DNA of 64,000 bases from Marinifilum sp. N1E240 (GCF_009295825.1 NZ_WHKF01000002.1:496001-560000), one strand, 5' to 3'. Shown: positions 18,617 through 28,224, numbered from the stretch's first letter. Notes: a model not told the origin generated them from the sequence alone. Numbers and translations are program-made.

Positions 18617-18644
18617 AACCTCAAACTTTAAATAGTTTGAGGTT
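18617..18644 (-). terminator. intrinsic terminator after the RNA helicase gene
   Basis: AACCTCAAACT / AGTTTGAGGTT is a perfect 11-bp stem with a 6-nt loop, followed by a T-rich tract (TTCTTTTT) on the minus strand. Confidence 0.8.
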
Positions 18645-18664
18645 AAATTCTGATTTATAGGGAA

Positions 18665-19915
18665 TTACTTTTTCTTTTTCTTCGATTTTTTCTTTTTGGG
18701 TTTATCCATGAACTCATCTGCTTCATCCATTAGTTCTTTCAAACTCTTCGAATAATCTTCTGAGAAATCGATGGTTGCAGAATATTCATTGTGACTAACA
18801 TCCATAACTTGAATTTCGCCTCCAAGAAATTCTTCAATGTCGGCTAGTAACTCTTTTTCGTTTGTTGGGCAGCAGAATGAAATGGCAATTCCTTTTTGAA
18901 CACCACGACCGGTTCGACCAACACGGTGAACGTAATTTTCTGCAACATCAGGCAAATCGTAATTTACAACATAATCTACATTCGGAATATCAATACCTCG
19001 GGCAGTTACATCTGTTGCAATTAGAATTTTCACTTCGCCAGACTTGAAAGCTTCCATGGCTACCAAACGGTCTTTTTGCTCACGATCACCATGAATAACC
19101 TGAGTTTTAACTCCAACACGTTCCATTGCTTTGTGAACTCTTTCGGCACGAACTTTAGTTCTAACAAACACAAGAATTTTACTCTCCTCGTGTTCTTTCG
19201 CCATTCGTTCCAAAAAGAAACGTTTGTCATCCATATCAACATTTACCAAAGAGTGTTCTACATTTCGAGAAACAGGATCTTTTGGAGAAATTTGTATACG
19301 AATTGCTTTTCGAACTAAAGAATAGGCTAGTTTTTTAATTTTTGGAGTAATGGTTGCCGAAAAGAAAAGGGTTTGTCTGTTCTTTGGTAAGAATCGGATT
19401 AAATCCTGAATGTCTTTAATAAAACCTAAATCCAACATGTGGTCGGCTTCATCCAAAACAAGCGTTTCAATTTGATCTAGTTTGATATATCCCTGACTTA
19501 CCAAGTCGAACATTCTACCAGGTGTAGAAATTAAAATATCAACACCTTTTTCTAATTTTTCTATCTGTGGATCCTGATCTACACCACCAAATACGCATAA
19601 ACTGTTTACTTTGGTGTGTTTAGCAATTTCCTGAAACACTTCGGTAATCTGAATGGCTAGTTCTCTTGTAGGAACCATAACCACACATTTAATGCCTTCG
19701 CTTCGTTTGCTCTTTTTGCTTTTGTGAATTTTATCGATAACAGGAATGGCGAAAGCTGCTGTTTTACCGGTTCCGGTTTGTGCAATTGCCAGCACATCTT
19801 CACCTCTTACAATTGGCGGAATGGCTTTATATTGAATATCTGTAGGTCTTTTAAATCCAAGTGATTCAAGGTTTTTCTTGATATCTGGAGAAAAGCTATA
19901 TTGATTAAATTTCAT
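18665..19915 (-). CDS. DEAD-box RNA helicase, RhlE-like
   Basis: 416 residues with every helicase motif in order: Q motif (GFKRPTDIQYKAIP), I AQTGTGKTA, Ia PTRELA, II DEAD, III SAT, then the second RecA domain with RGIDIP and HRVGRTGRG. The C-terminus is a short basic tail almost entirely of lysine (KKKKSKKKKK), probably an RNA-anchoring tail. It unwinds short RNA duplexes with ATP, likely in ribosome assembly or RNA decay. A perfect -7 element sits 26 bp upstream. The gene is monocistronic. Confidence 0.95.
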   Translation of the reverse strand: MKFNQYSFSPDIKKNLESLGFKRPTDIQYKAIPPIVRGEDVLAIAQTGTGKTAAFAIPVIDKIHKSKKSKRSEGIKCVVMVPTRELAIQITEVFQEIAKHTKVNSLCVFGGVDQDPQIEKLEKGVDILISTPGRMFDLVSQGYIKLDQIETLVLDEADHMLDLGFIKDIQDLIRFLPKNRQTLFFSATITPKIKKLAYSLVRKAIRIQISPKDPVSRNVEHSLVNVDMDDKRFFLERMAKEHEESKILVFVRTKVRAERVHKAMERVGVKTQVIHGDREQKDRLVAMEAFKSGEVKILIATDVTARGIDIPNVDYVVNYDLPDVAENYVHRVGRTGRGVQKGIAISFCCPTNEKELLADIEEFLGGEIQVMDVSHNEYSATIDFSEDYSKSLKELMDEADEFMDKPKKKKSKKKKK

Positions 19916-19940
19916 GACTTGCTACTTATTTAGTGGGCGC

Positions 19941-19948
19941 AAAGATAA
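19941..19948 (-). promoter_or_regulatory. candidate -7 element of the helicase gene
   Basis: TATCTTTG on the minus strand is a perfect TAnnTTTG match 26 bp before the ATG. No convincing -33 element is seen. Confidence 0.45.
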
Positions 19949-19987
19949 TTCTAATATATGAGTTAGATAAATGTATTTGGTAAGGAA

Positions 19988-20995
19988 TTATTTTTTTCCT
20001 TCTCTCATTTCACTCCAAAATCGAAAATAACCATATCCTCCCAATACAATAGTTCCTATAAATGTAAGGCCATTAGAGAGGATTCCAAAACTAATACCGG
20101 CATTTGCATCGAGTTGATAAGCTAAAAATAACTGAAGTAAAAAGAAATGAGTAGTTCCTATGCCACCGGGACTAGGTAAAGCCCAACCAAGTCCACCTAT
20201 AAATAAAATTACAATGGCAAATGTAATAGGATAAGAAGCTGTTTCGGGTAAGCACAATAAATAGGTGTAATTTAAAAGAACTAATGAACACCAAATTAGA
20301 ATGGTAAGAAGGATAAATTTGAACCTTTTTTTCAATAATAATCCATGTTTTAAAGAAACGAACATGCTTTGTAGGAACCCAATAAACTTTTTAATGACAG
20401 CTTTCTCTGATTTTTTTAATCTCTTAAAACTAAGAACGAATAATAATCCAAAAACAAGTATCGCGACAGGGAAAGCGTAAATATAACGATAGCCGTAGAT
20501 ATGCGATATACCACCTAAAGTAGAATCGAGTATTTCTTGTAAGCGATCCAATTCTATCCAGAAAATGGTAAATACTCCTACACCTAGTATTAATAAATCA
20601 TAAGCTCTTTCTGCCATTAAACTCCCCATTGAAACAGAAACTGGAACTTTAGAATTCTTTTGAAGAGATGTACAGCGAAGTATTTCACCCAATTTAGGCG
20701 TGAAACTATTTACGAAATAGCCAATTAATATGGATGTTAATACTTTATCGGATTTTGGTTTTTCTCCAGATTCCTCTAGGAGCAGTTTCCATCGTAATGC
20801 TCTTAAATAAAATACGATGAATAAGATTAAAAAGCTTAATAGGATAAAGAAATAATCTGAATTGGCTAGGCTTTCCCAAACGGCAGTCAAGGGTTTTTCT
20901 CGCAATGTTAAAAATAAGAAGATTGCACCAATTGAAATTCCGATTAAGTTTTGAAATATTTTTTTGAATGATTTACTCATGAATTGTGATATCAA
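19988..20995 (-). CDS. YbhN/LPG synthase-type membrane protein (UPF0104)
   Basis: Up to 335 residues (an alternative start at 20980 would remove five). About eight membrane spans. The family signature is present: YLRALRWKLLLE near 60-75, GYFVNSFTPKLGEILRC, and late GGLGWALPSPGGIGTTHFFLL. It belongs to the integral membrane domain shared with lysylphosphatidylglycerol synthases and YbhN, implicated in lipid handling. No soluble synthase domain is attached. A perfect -7 element (21024-21031) is upstream. Confidence 0.85.
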   Translation of the reverse strand: MISQFMSKSFKKIFQNLIGISIGAIFLFLTLREKPLTAVWESLANSDYFFILLSFLILFIVFYLRALRWKLLLEESGEKPKSDKVLTSILIGYFVNSFTPKLGEILRCTSLQKNSKVPVSVSMGSLMAERAYDLLILGVGVFTIFWIELDRLQEILDSTLGGISHIYGYRYIYAFPVAILVFGLLFVLSFKRLKKSEKAVIKKFIGFLQSMFVSLKHGLLLKKRFKFILLTILIWCSLVLLNYTYLLCLPETASYPITFAIVILFIGGLGWALPSPGGIGTTHFFLLQLFLAYQLDANAGISFGILSNGLTFIGTIVLGGYGYFRFWSEMREGKK

Positions 20996-21023
20996 TAAAC
21001 TGAAAAGGTATAGAAATGGTATG

Positions 21024-21031
21024 CAAAAATA
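21024..21031 (-). promoter_or_regulatory. candidate -7 element of the YbhN-like gene
   Basis: TATTTTTG on the minus strand matches TAnnTTTG and lies 29-44 bp before the two possible start codons. It is less specific than the others because it is so T-rich. Confidence 0.35.
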
Positions 21032-21035
21032 GAAA

Positions 21036-21449
21036 TTATATTTTTCTAATTGTCAAATATGCTTCTTTAATCCAAGCTTTCAATTGACTGTCTATTTCCG
21101 CAGGTGATACAATTGCCAGACTGTGTAAAACTCTGTTTTTAGAAATTCTTTTGCATTTGTATACAGGAAATTGATCTTCCTCCCGATTTAATTGATATTC
21201 AAGGATAAATCTATCTTTTCTAGGGTAAATGGATAAAAAAGTTGCACCAATTTTAAATAGAATACAGGTCTTAAGATAAAGGATTTCAATTTTTTCGAAA
21301 GTATTTAAATAAGTATGAAGCATTTCAAAAGTCTCCAAAATTTTTGAAGACATCTTATCGGTGTGAGTTTCTTTAGTGGTAATATAACAAGAATGATACT
21401 GATTGGAACCAGAAAGTACTCTTTTGCAATTTGGACATGTCCAACTCAT
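21036..21449 (-). CDS. DUF5655 domain protein
   Basis: 137 residues. It opens with MSWTCPNCKRVLSGSNQYHSC, a small zinc-ribbon-like segment (C-x2-C, then H and C), followed by an alpha/beta domain with YLKTCILFKIGATFLSIYPRKDRFILEYQL. This arrangement fits DUF5655. Proteins of this type are cytosolic and often described as possible nucleic-acid-associated proteins, but no function is established. The gene seems to stand alone. Confidence 0.75.
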   Translation of the reverse strand: MSWTCPNCKRVLSGSNQYHSCYITTKETHTDKMSSKILETFEMLHTYLNTFEKIEILYLKTCILFKIGATFLSIYPRKDRFILEYQLNREEDQFPVYKCKRISKNRVLHSLAIVSPAEIDSQLKAWIKEAYLTIRKI

Positions 21450-21497
21450 AAAAACAATTTATTTGTTCGAGTTGAATATACAAAATGAGTTTCAAAA

Positions 21498-23084
21498 CTA
21501 TTTACTTTCAGAACTTCCCAATGCAACTTGCTGCATGCTATTGTTAATCCTTTTTAGAGCATCTTGTATGCTTTCTTCCGGATGAATGTAATTTTTATCT
21601 CCCCAGAAATTCTTATCATAAACATTTTTGTAGTTGGAGAATATTGTAGATGGATGAATGGTTTCTCTACTCTTGTACTTAATTACATTTTCAGTTTTTG
21701 TATTAGTGGTAGCCATTTCGAATGAGGTAGAAAAGGTATTCGAAAATAGTCGCTTTCTATTTTTCACTTTGAATTTTAGGTTGCCCAAGGTGTGATTCAG
21801 ATAATATTTTCCGTTGATGTTACGATAACTAACTATATAATCAACTACTTGAGGCTTTACTTTAGTTTTATTACTTCCCTTAATAATAAATCTATTTCTA
21901 AGTTCATTTAAGCGGTGACGCTCATAACCAAATTCTGCTCTGATTATGGCCAAGTTATTGGTTTCAATGTATAATTTTCCTTTTAATAAAGGTGTGTTTA
22001 AGTTCGGTTTAGGTTGAAATTCAATAACGTATACAGATTGATTATTGAATGTGCTAATATCAGCCAAGCGATATTGATAAAAGCTCATGAATTCAGGATC
22101 AAGAAACTCAGGTAATTTCTTAATAATATCCAAATGCAGACAGCCTTGAATACCTCCTTTTAAACGAAAGGAAATTGTATCAAGTCGCGAGACATCGTAT
22201 ATTTTTCTACTTTTAAATACCTTTACTCTGTCTGACAAATCATTTTTTTTGTAAGAATTCTTATAGATATCCAGAACTGATTCAGAATAGATCATGTACT
22301 TTTTATTCTTTAGTACAGATTCTCGATAAAAGGAGGTTAGGTTAGTTGGTTTTTGTGGGTAATTTTTTGAGATATTACCAACAGATGCTTTAATAATTGA
22401 TATTGGATCATTATTCCTGATAATTACTTCCTGGAGAGATATGAAATTCTCTTTTAATGATACTTGAATGGTCTTATCAGAAATTTCAGAAACAGGAATC
22501 TCCTGATTTTTAAATCCTACATATGAAAAGACCAAAGTATCATGAATATTTTTCGACGATATGGTTAAAGAAAATTCACCATCCTGATTGGTAATGGTAC
22601 CAACATGTTTTCCTCTTATACCAACACTTGCATAAGGCAGAGCTTTCTTTTCGGATTCATCAAATATAATTCCTTTGATTTTTTTATAAGAAATGTAAGG
22701 AATAAGCTTTTCAGTTATAGTTTGTTCGTTTTTAAATCTTACAGGCACAATAACAATATGTCTGTCAGCGGTATGGAAATTAAGTGTTGAATCTGGAATT
22801 ATTCTCCTTAAAATAGTGCGAATGCTTTCATTTTCAGATAAAAGGTTGATGTTTTCCTTAGATTTAAACAAATCAGAATTATAGGTAAAAAAGCAGTTGC
22901 TTACTTTTGAAATACTATCCAATGCAGAGTCAATACTAATATCCGAACACCGAATTGATATTTTTTTATCTAATATATTTTCTTGAGCCAAGAGTGTAAT
23001 ATGTATCAAGCACAAAGTAAGTGAGAGAATGAGGTATCTCACTTTTTGAGGTATCGAATTACTATTTGATCTGTTTTGATACAT
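21498..23084 (-). CDS. STN + carboxypeptidase-like domain protein without receptor barrel
   Basis: 528 residues. A signal peptide (about 1-34) is followed by an STN domain (about 38-112, KKISIRCSDISIDSALDSISKVSNCFFTYNSDLF), a carboxypeptidase-regulatory-like sandwich (about 135-220, IKGIIFDESEKKALPYASVGIRG) and a ~300-residue C-terminal domain ending FWGDKNYIHPEESIQDALKRI. The C-terminal domain closely parallels that of the protein at 24899-26200. No plug or barrel follows the STN domain, which is unusual. It is the third gene of a sigma/FecR operon, 11 bp after FecR, so it may carry the signal to that anti-sigma factor. Confidence 0.8.
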   Translation of the reverse strand: MYQNRSNSNSIPQKVRYLILSLTLCLIHITLLAQENILDKKISIRCSDISIDSALDSISKVSNCFFTYNSDLFKSKENINLLSENESIRTILRRIIPDSTLNFHTADRHIVIVPVRFKNEQTITEKLIPYISYKKIKGIIFDESEKKALPYASVGIRGKHVGTITNQDGEFSLTISSKNIHDTLVFSYVGFKNQEIPVSEISDKTIQVSLKENFISLQEVIIRNNDPISIIKASVGNISKNYPQKPTNLTSFYRESVLKNKKYMIYSESVLDIYKNSYKKNDLSDRVKVFKSRKIYDVSRLDTISFRLKGGIQGCLHLDIIKKLPEFLDPEFMSFYQYRLADISTFNNQSVYVIEFQPKPNLNTPLLKGKLYIETNNLAIIRAEFGYERHRLNELRNRFIIKGSNKTKVKPQVVDYIVSYRNINGKYYLNHTLGNLKFKVKNRKRLFSNTFSTSFEMATTNTKTENVIKYKSRETIHPSTIFSNYKNVYDKNFWGDKNYIHPEESIQDALKRINNSMQQVALGSSESK

Positions 23085-23095
23085 TAAAATCAGTC

Positions 23096-24109
23096 TTAAT
23101 TTCTTGATTTAATTACAATTTGACTTCCATTTTTCTCGTACGTTAAGTTGTAGGTTAGGCAAATATTATCCAGAACTCGGTTCAATGGATCATTATCGTA
23201 AGCGGTGTTAATAGGATTCTTTGCAATACTATCGTTTTCAAATTTAATGCTAACCTGATAGGTTCTTTCAATAACTTTGGCAACATCCTTTAATTGCATT
23301 TCCTTAAAAATCATTTTATGAGTTTTCCACGATAAATAATTATCATCTCTGATAACTGTTTTTTCAATGGAATTTTCAGAAAGAATACCAAAATCTCCTT
23401 TTTCCAGAATTAAGGAATTGGTTGGATTTTTAATTCCAGAGAACTGAACTTTACCAGATTCAACCAGAACTTCAACTTTACTATTATTAGCTATTACATT
23501 AAATGATGTTCCTAAGACTTTAATTTCAGCACCTTCAGCTATAATAATAAACGGTTTTTTAGGGTTTTTAACGATATCAAAAAAAGCTTCACCGCTTAGG
23601 TAAACCTGACGTTTTTCTTTTGTAAATCCTCTTGGATATTTTAATTCTGCTCCACCATTTAATGTGACTACAGAACCATCGGGTAGAGTAATGGATTGGC
23701 TGTTGCTATTCATTTCCAGAGCATATGATTTGTAACTGGACATATACTTATTATATGCTGAAAATGAAGCAAGACCAAGACCGATTACTATTACAATCAT
23801 TGCAGCCAATTGCAATACTTTTTTGAAAGTAAAATTAGCTTTAATTGAATTGTTTGATTGATTATAGTCTCTTTTGGAAATTTTAGATTTTACGCTTGTC
23901 CATGCATTATCTGCATTAAAATTTGTTTCAATTTCTTTTAATTCATCTATTAAATCAAGATCCTTTTCCGATGCCGCAACTATTTGTGCATATTCCGAAT
24001 TCGAATCAATCAATTTTTCAAACGCAATCCTCTCTTCGATACTCATTTCACCATTCAGGTATTTTGAGATCTTTTCCCATTCAATGTTATGTGATGTTTC
24101 GTTTATCAT
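23096..24109 (-). CDS. FecR-type anti-sigma factor (system 2)
   Basis: 337 residues from MINETSHN (an ATG at 24121 would overlap the sigma gene by 11 bp). The cytoplasmic N-terminus is followed by a membrane span near 105-122 (LQLAAMIVIVIGLGLASF). The periplasmic FecR domain has LPDGSVVTLNGGAELKYP and VYLSGEAFFDIVKNPKKPFIII, with a DUF4974-like end (MQLKDVAKVIERTYQVSIKF). It pairs with the sigma factor directly upstream and with the STN protein downstream. Confidence 0.94.
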   Translation of the reverse strand: MINETSHNIEWEKISKYLNGEMSIEERIAFEKLIDSNSEYAQIVAASEKDLDLIDELKEIETNFNADNAWTSVKSKISKRDYNQSNNSIKANFTFKKVLQLAAMIVIVIGLGLASFSAYNKYMSSYKSYALEMNSNSQSITLPDGSVVTLNGGAELKYPRGFTKEKRQVYLSGEAFFDIVKNPKKPFIIIAEGAEIKVLGTSFNVIANNSKVEVLVESGKVQFSGIKNPTNSLILEKGDFGILSENSIEKTVIRDDNYLSWKTHKMIFKEMQLKDVAKVIERTYQVSIKFENDSIAKNPINTAYDNDPLNRVLDNICLTYNLTYEKNGSQIVIKSRN

Positions 24110-24110
24110 T

Positions 24111-24665
24111 TTATAGCACAATTATACTAACGTAATCTTTTAAATTTTTTCGAAATGCTTTTAGTGCTTTTCCCATATTTGACTCAACAGTTTTTATCGA
24201 GATGGAAAGTTTATCCGCAATTTCCTGGTATTTTAATCCTTCAAATCTACTCATTTTAAAAATCTTACCACACCTTTCTGGTAAATTTGAAAGTGTATTT
24301 TGAATAATACTCTGTATTTCCTTTTCTTCAATCAATTGATTGTTTTGAAAATTATTGGAACTACTATTCTTAACGTATTCTTTGTATTGATTTTTTAAGC
24401 CTTTTTTTCTTAAATGTTGTAAGCTATTTAAGTAAGTTGCCCTGTATAAATACGATTTTAACGAAGTATGAATGTTAAGTTTTTGTCTGTCTTCCCAAAG
24501 TTTGCAGAATAATTCCTGAACAATTTCTTCAGCCTGACTTGAGTCCTTCACAAACTTTAATGCGTAATGACAAAGCATTGGGTAATATTGTTTAAAAACC
24601 TTTTCAAACTCATTTAAATCTCCTTTTCGAATCCTGTGTAATATAGTGTTTGTATCTTCCAACAT
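24111..24665 (-). CDS. ECF sigma-70 factor, Bacteroidetes type (system 2)
   Basis: 184 residues. Region 2: FEKVFKQYYPMLCHYALKFVKDSSQAEEIVQELFCKLWEDR. Region 4: LPERCGKIFKMSRFEGLKYQEIADKLSISIKTVESNMGKALKAFR. It heads a tight operon with FecR and the STN protein. It is clearly a paralogue of the factor at 16607-17179 but only moderately similar, so the two systems probably respond to different cues. Confidence 0.95.
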   Translation of the reverse strand: MLEDTNTILHRIRKGDLNEFEKVFKQYYPMLCHYALKFVKDSSQAEEIVQELFCKLWEDRQKLNIHTSLKSYLYRATYLNSLQHLRKKGLKNQYKEYVKNSSSNNFQNNQLIEEKEIQSIIQNTLSNLPERCGKIFKMSRFEGLKYQEIADKLSISIKTVESNMGKALKAFRKNLKDYVSIIVL

Positions 24666-24805
24666 TCTGTTATAGTATTCCCATTTTATAAAGTATAAGT
24701 TCTTTCTAAGATAGGATTTTTAGTCTTTAAACCCTTGTAATATGCTCAAGTTATTCCGGGTAAAAAGTATTTATTTAGATAAATAACTCATTTATAGAAT
24801 AGAAC

Positions 24806-24860
24806 CAAAAGAATCGAATTATTAATCTAATTCCCCAATTAAGATTTTTCGATTCTTTTG
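24806..24860 (-). terminator. long hairpin, probable terminator after the 24899-26200 gene
   Basis: AAAAGAATCGA and TCGATTCTTTT form an 11-bp outer stem. The inner bases (AATCTTAATT / AATTAGATT) continue it with one bulge and a GGGG loop. It lies about 40 bp beyond the minus-strand stop at 24899 and upstream of the sigma factor gene, so it insulates the two units. Confidence 0.65.
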
Positions 24861-24898
24861 ATTTTAAATAATGAGTTTAGGTTCCTATTATTTTTTTA

Positions 24899-26200
24899 CT
24901 ATCTTGATTTGCGCTTCAATTTTCGAATTGCAGATTCAATTGATTGATCAGGCTCAATAGTGTTATGAGCTCCCCAGAAATTTTTATCAGCGAAATTGCT
25001 AATTTCTTCAACCATTACCTGATTCTGCTTAAACTTCTCATAAGATTTAAATCGAACCACATTGTCAGCTTTTCTGTCGGTGATGGCTAATTCAGTCATT
25101 GCTGAGTAGTTTGTATTGAATAATTTACGCTTCCAGTTGCATTTGAAATTAATTTCACCTCTTGCGTAGTTGAAGTACCACTTCCCATCTGATTCATAGT
25201 AATTCACAATGTAGTTTGCTGATGTTGGTGTAACTTTCACTCCTGAAGGTTTTCTTTTAATGAATAAGCGACTTGCTTCCTTTTCATTTTCAAGATTCAA
25301 ACTAAATTTTGCACTTGTTAAAGCCAAGTTATTAGATTCAACATATAACATTCCGTAATAAAGAGGAATATCAATGTCCTTTTTCTGCTTAAATTCAATT
25401 ACATAATGAAGTTTTTCATTGATTTTTGTAATCGAGTTTAGACTAAAATCATAGCTTTGAAGAAAATCATGAGACAATAAATTGTAAGGATTTTTTACGA
25501 TATCCAGTAAAAGTGTAGTGTTTGGACCTCCCTGTAGTTTAAATAGTAAGGTATCCATTTTCTTAACATCCTGACTCATTCGTCCTTTGTAAATTTGCAC
25601 CTGATCATTTTTTAGTTGCTTGTATCCTGATTTATGGATATTAACAACAGCTTCGGATATTGCGACGTAGGTTCTGTTTTTTCTTACTGTTTCTCTATAA
25701 AATCCTTCCATCATGTTAGGATCCATAGAGTAATTTTGACTGATTTTCTTTAGAATACTACGTACTAACAGTTCTGGATCTAAAGGGTAAATATTGATTT
25801 GATCAAGAGGAACTGTTGCTGTTTCCAGAGCAAGAACATTTCTTTTTGGCTTAAGTGAGCTAATGTCAACTTCAAGATTTTTATAACCAATATGACTAAT
25901 TTCAATTTTACTTACTGGAAGATCTTTAGCAACCTTTAATAAGAATTCTCCTTCGTTATTTGATACCGTTGCAACATTAACTCCTTTTACTGCAATTGTG
26001 GCAAAAATTAAAGGATCTTTGGTTTTTTTATCTTGAACTTTTCCTTTGTAAACATTGTACTTCAATGTGTCGATCACATGTTGTACCTTTTTCTTCTCTT
26101 TCTTTCTTTTAAAGTTACCTTCAGCGGCAAAACTGTTAATTGATAAGAATAAAAGTGCCGAAAGCAGAATCGTAAATCTGTAGGTTAATTTTGTTTTCAT
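24899..26200 (-). CDS. carboxypeptidase-like regulatory domain protein, paralogue of the STN protein
   Basis: 433 residues with a signal peptide ending near NSFAAEG. A beta-sandwich (about 50-125, YKGKVQDKKTKDPLIFATIAVKG) precedes a ~300-residue C-terminal domain that aligns from end to end with that of the protein at 21498-23084: GFYRETVRKNRTYVAISEAV, LLFKLQGG, YVESNNLALTSAKF, then NFWGAHNTIEPDQSIESAI. It lacks the STN domain. It is likely periplasmic or outer-membrane-associated with unknown function. It is separated from the sigma operon by a hairpin. Confidence 0.75.
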   Translation of the reverse strand: MKTKLTYRFTILLSALLFLSINSFAAEGNFKRKKEKKKVQHVIDTLKYNVYKGKVQDKKTKDPLIFATIAVKGVNVATVSNNEGEFLLKVAKDLPVSKIEISHIGYKNLEVDISSLKPKRNVLALETATVPLDQINIYPLDPELLVRSILKKISQNYSMDPNMMEGFYRETVRKNRTYVAISEAVVNIHKSGYKQLKNDQVQIYKGRMSQDVKKMDTLLFKLQGGPNTTLLLDIVKNPYNLLSHDFLQSYDFSLNSITKINEKLHYVIEFKQKKDIDIPLYYGMLYVESNNLALTSAKFSLNLENEKEASRLFIKRKPSGVKVTPTSANYIVNYYESDGKWYFNYARGEINFKCNWKRKLFNTNYSAMTELAITDRKADNVVRFKSYEKFKQNQVMVEEISNFADKNFWGAHNTIEPDQSIESAIRKLKRKSR

Positions 26201-26433
26201 GGCAATATATTTTTAATTAGAATATTATTGAATAAAATATGGAATAACGATCGCGAAATTTCCTGTTTCTATATCTATGATGCATGGAATGAAATGTACC
26301 CTATCTAAAATTTCATTTATTTCCGATTAATTCATTTAATTGAGAATTCTACAATATTTCAAGAGCAATTATATTTTCGTTACTTGATAAATATGGATTA
26401 TATTTAACGAACCAATAATATTAATCATCCCAC

Positions 26434-27141
26434 ATGAAAGTAGATTTTTGTAAAGAAGATATGGTATTGAAAGTATTTCCAACGGTAGGAGGTTGCTTTC
26501 AGGAAGCCTGGAGTATTTTAAGAAGTAATTTTCTAATATTATTGCTTGCTGTTATTGTTGCCGGTTTACTTGATATCCCAATGGGATATGAACAAATATT
26601 TAATCAGGAAAAAGAATCGTTTTCGGTGGGAATGTCTTTGTTGGGCATTTTTGGTTTTGCCTATTACATACTAATTGTAACTCCAATTAATTATAGTGTT
26701 GATTGGATGTTTTTGCAATCAGTAAGAAAGAAGGATCCTCAATTTGAAGAAATACTTTCCGGATTTAAGAAATACTCATTTGTGATTTTGAGTCATCTAT
26801 TAGTAATAGGTATTACGGGCTTGGGTATTGTTCTTTTGATTATTCCTGGAGTTTATATGATTTGTAAATTGGTTTTTGTGCCTTATTTGGTAATGGAAAA
26901 GAATGTGGATCCAATTCAAGCCGTAAAATTGAGTTATTACCTAACCAAAGGATATTTTTGGACTATTTTAGGTATGGGAATTCTATCATTTTTCATTCTA
27001 ATTCTTGGGTTTATTTGCCTATTTGTAGGAGTTTTTGTCTCCATAATATGGATTCATTCAGCATTTGCAGTTCTTTACAAAGCAGTAGAAGAGCTTCATT
27101 TTGAGGAAGCTTGTGAAAATGCTGGCATACAACTAACTTAA
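26434..27141 (+). CDS. integral membrane protein of unknown function
   Basis: 235 residues with about five hydrophobic spans. The opening VGGCFQEAWSILRSNFLILLLAVIVAGLLDIP and the central GIVLLIIPGVYMICKLVFVPYLVMEKN motif resemble DUF975 / GDPD-membrane-domain type proteins, which share a short helix, a long span and a I-PG-Y-x turn. No active site is visible. It is transcribed alone and ends at a hairpin shared with nadA. Confidence 0.6.
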   Translation: MKVDFCKEDMVLKVFPTVGGCFQEAWSILRSNFLILLLAVIVAGLLDIPMGYEQIFNQEKESFSVGMSLLGIFGFAYYILIVTPINYSVDWMFLQSVRKKDPQFEEILSGFKKYSFVILSHLLVIGITGLGIVLLIIPGVYMICKLVFVPYLVMEKNVDPIQAVKLSYYLTKGYFWTILGMGILSFFILILGFICLFVGVFVSIIWIHSAFAVLYKAVEELHFEEACENAGIQLT

Positions 27142-27146
27142 AATAA

Positions 27147-27176
27147 AAAAGCCATCACAATAGTGATGGCTTCAAT
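27147..27176. terminator. bidirectional intrinsic terminator
   Basis: GCCATCAC / GTGATGGC is an 8-bp perfect stem with loop AATA, flanked by an A-run on the left and T-rich sequence on the right. It lies between the convergent membrane-protein (+) and nadA (-) stops. Confidence 0.85.
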
Positions 27177-27192
27177 TTTATATTTTATTGCT

Positions 27193-28122
27193 TTAAAGCT
27201 GCAGTTGCTTCGACATGTCTAGCATTTTAACAATTGGAGCTTTTGCATTTTTCATGATATGATCTGGAAGCGTAATTTCTGGCGTTTCGTTTTTCAGTGC
27301 CAGATATATTTTCTCCATGGTATTCAATTTCATATAAGCACAATCGTTACACGAACAGGTTTCATCGGCTGGAACAATTAAAAATTCTTTATTAGGAGAA
27401 TCTTTCTTCATTTGATGTAAAATTCCTGTTTCAGTAGCTACTATGAACTTTTGAGCATCACTATTTTGAGTATATTTTAGCATTGCTGTAGTTGATCCAA
27501 CAAAATCTGCTAACATTAAAACAGGTTGCGGACATTCAGGATGAGCAATTAGTGTTGCATCTGGATTTTCGATTTTCATTTTCATGATCTTCTCAGCAGA
27601 CAGAATATCATGAACTTCGCAAGTACCATCCCAAAGAACCATATCACGACCAGTTACTTCGTTAATGTAACGACCCAAATTTTTATCAGGAGCAAAAATA
27701 ATCTTCTGATCTTTTGGTAAAGATTCCACCAATTGCACTGCATTTCCAGATGTGCAAATTAAATCAGAAAGCGTTTTAATTTCAGCTGAACAATTGATAT
27801 ATGAAATGACCATATGATCTGGATATTTAGCCTTGAATTTTGCAAAATCCTCCGCTGGACAAGATTCTGCTAAGGAACAACCTGCTTCCAAATCGGGTAG
27901 GAGCACTTTGGTATTTGGATTTAATATTTTTGCAGTTTCCGCCATAAAATGAACGCCTGCAAATAAAATAATATCGGCATCCACTTCAGTTGCTTTCTGA
28001 GCTAGTGCCAAACTATCACCTTTGAAATCCGCTATCTCCTGAATATCTGGTGTTTGATAATAGTGTGCTAAAATTACAGCATTTTTCTCTTTTGCCAGTT
28101 GAAGAACTTTATCTCTCATCAA
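27193..28122 (-). CDS. nadA: quinolinate synthase
   Basis: 309 residues. NadA condenses iminoaspartate with dihydroxyacetone phosphate to quinolinate in NAD synthesis, using a [4Fe-4S] cluster. Family marks are visible: AHYYQTPDIQEIAD with substrate-binding His/Tyr, FAGVHFMAETAKIL, the cysteine in LEAGCSLAESC, ISYINCSAEIK, AHPECPQPVL and ETCSCNDCAYMK. nadB and nadC are not beside it. The upstream 7/8 match to the -7 element (28160-28167) may be its promoter. Confidence 0.97.
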   Translation of the reverse strand: MMRDKVLQLAKEKNAVILAHYYQTPDIQEIADFKGDSLALAQKATEVDADIILFAGVHFMAETAKILNPNTKVLLPDLEAGCSLAESCPAEDFAKFKAKYPDHMVISYINCSAEIKTLSDLICTSGNAVQLVESLPKDQKIIFAPDKNLGRYINEVTGRDMVLWDGTCEVHDILSAEKIMKMKIENPDATLIAHPECPQPVLMLADFVGSTTAMLKYTQNSDAQKFIVATETGILHQMKKDSPNKEFLIVPADETCSCNDCAYMKLNTMEKIYLALKNETPEITLPDHIMKNAKAPIVKMLDMSKQLQL

Positions 28123-28224
28123 TTCTATTTTTGCTTAATCTGTTGGATAAATACAGATGCAAATATCCTTAAATTATTGAGAAATTCAAATCAAACACCC
28201 ATGTTTTGAGAGATTCTAAGCCAT

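Noticed and set aside
18665-18705. Lysine-run end of the helicase as a frameshift artefact
   Set aside because: The frame ends normally at a stop followed by a good terminator. Basic tails are common in RhlE-type helicases.
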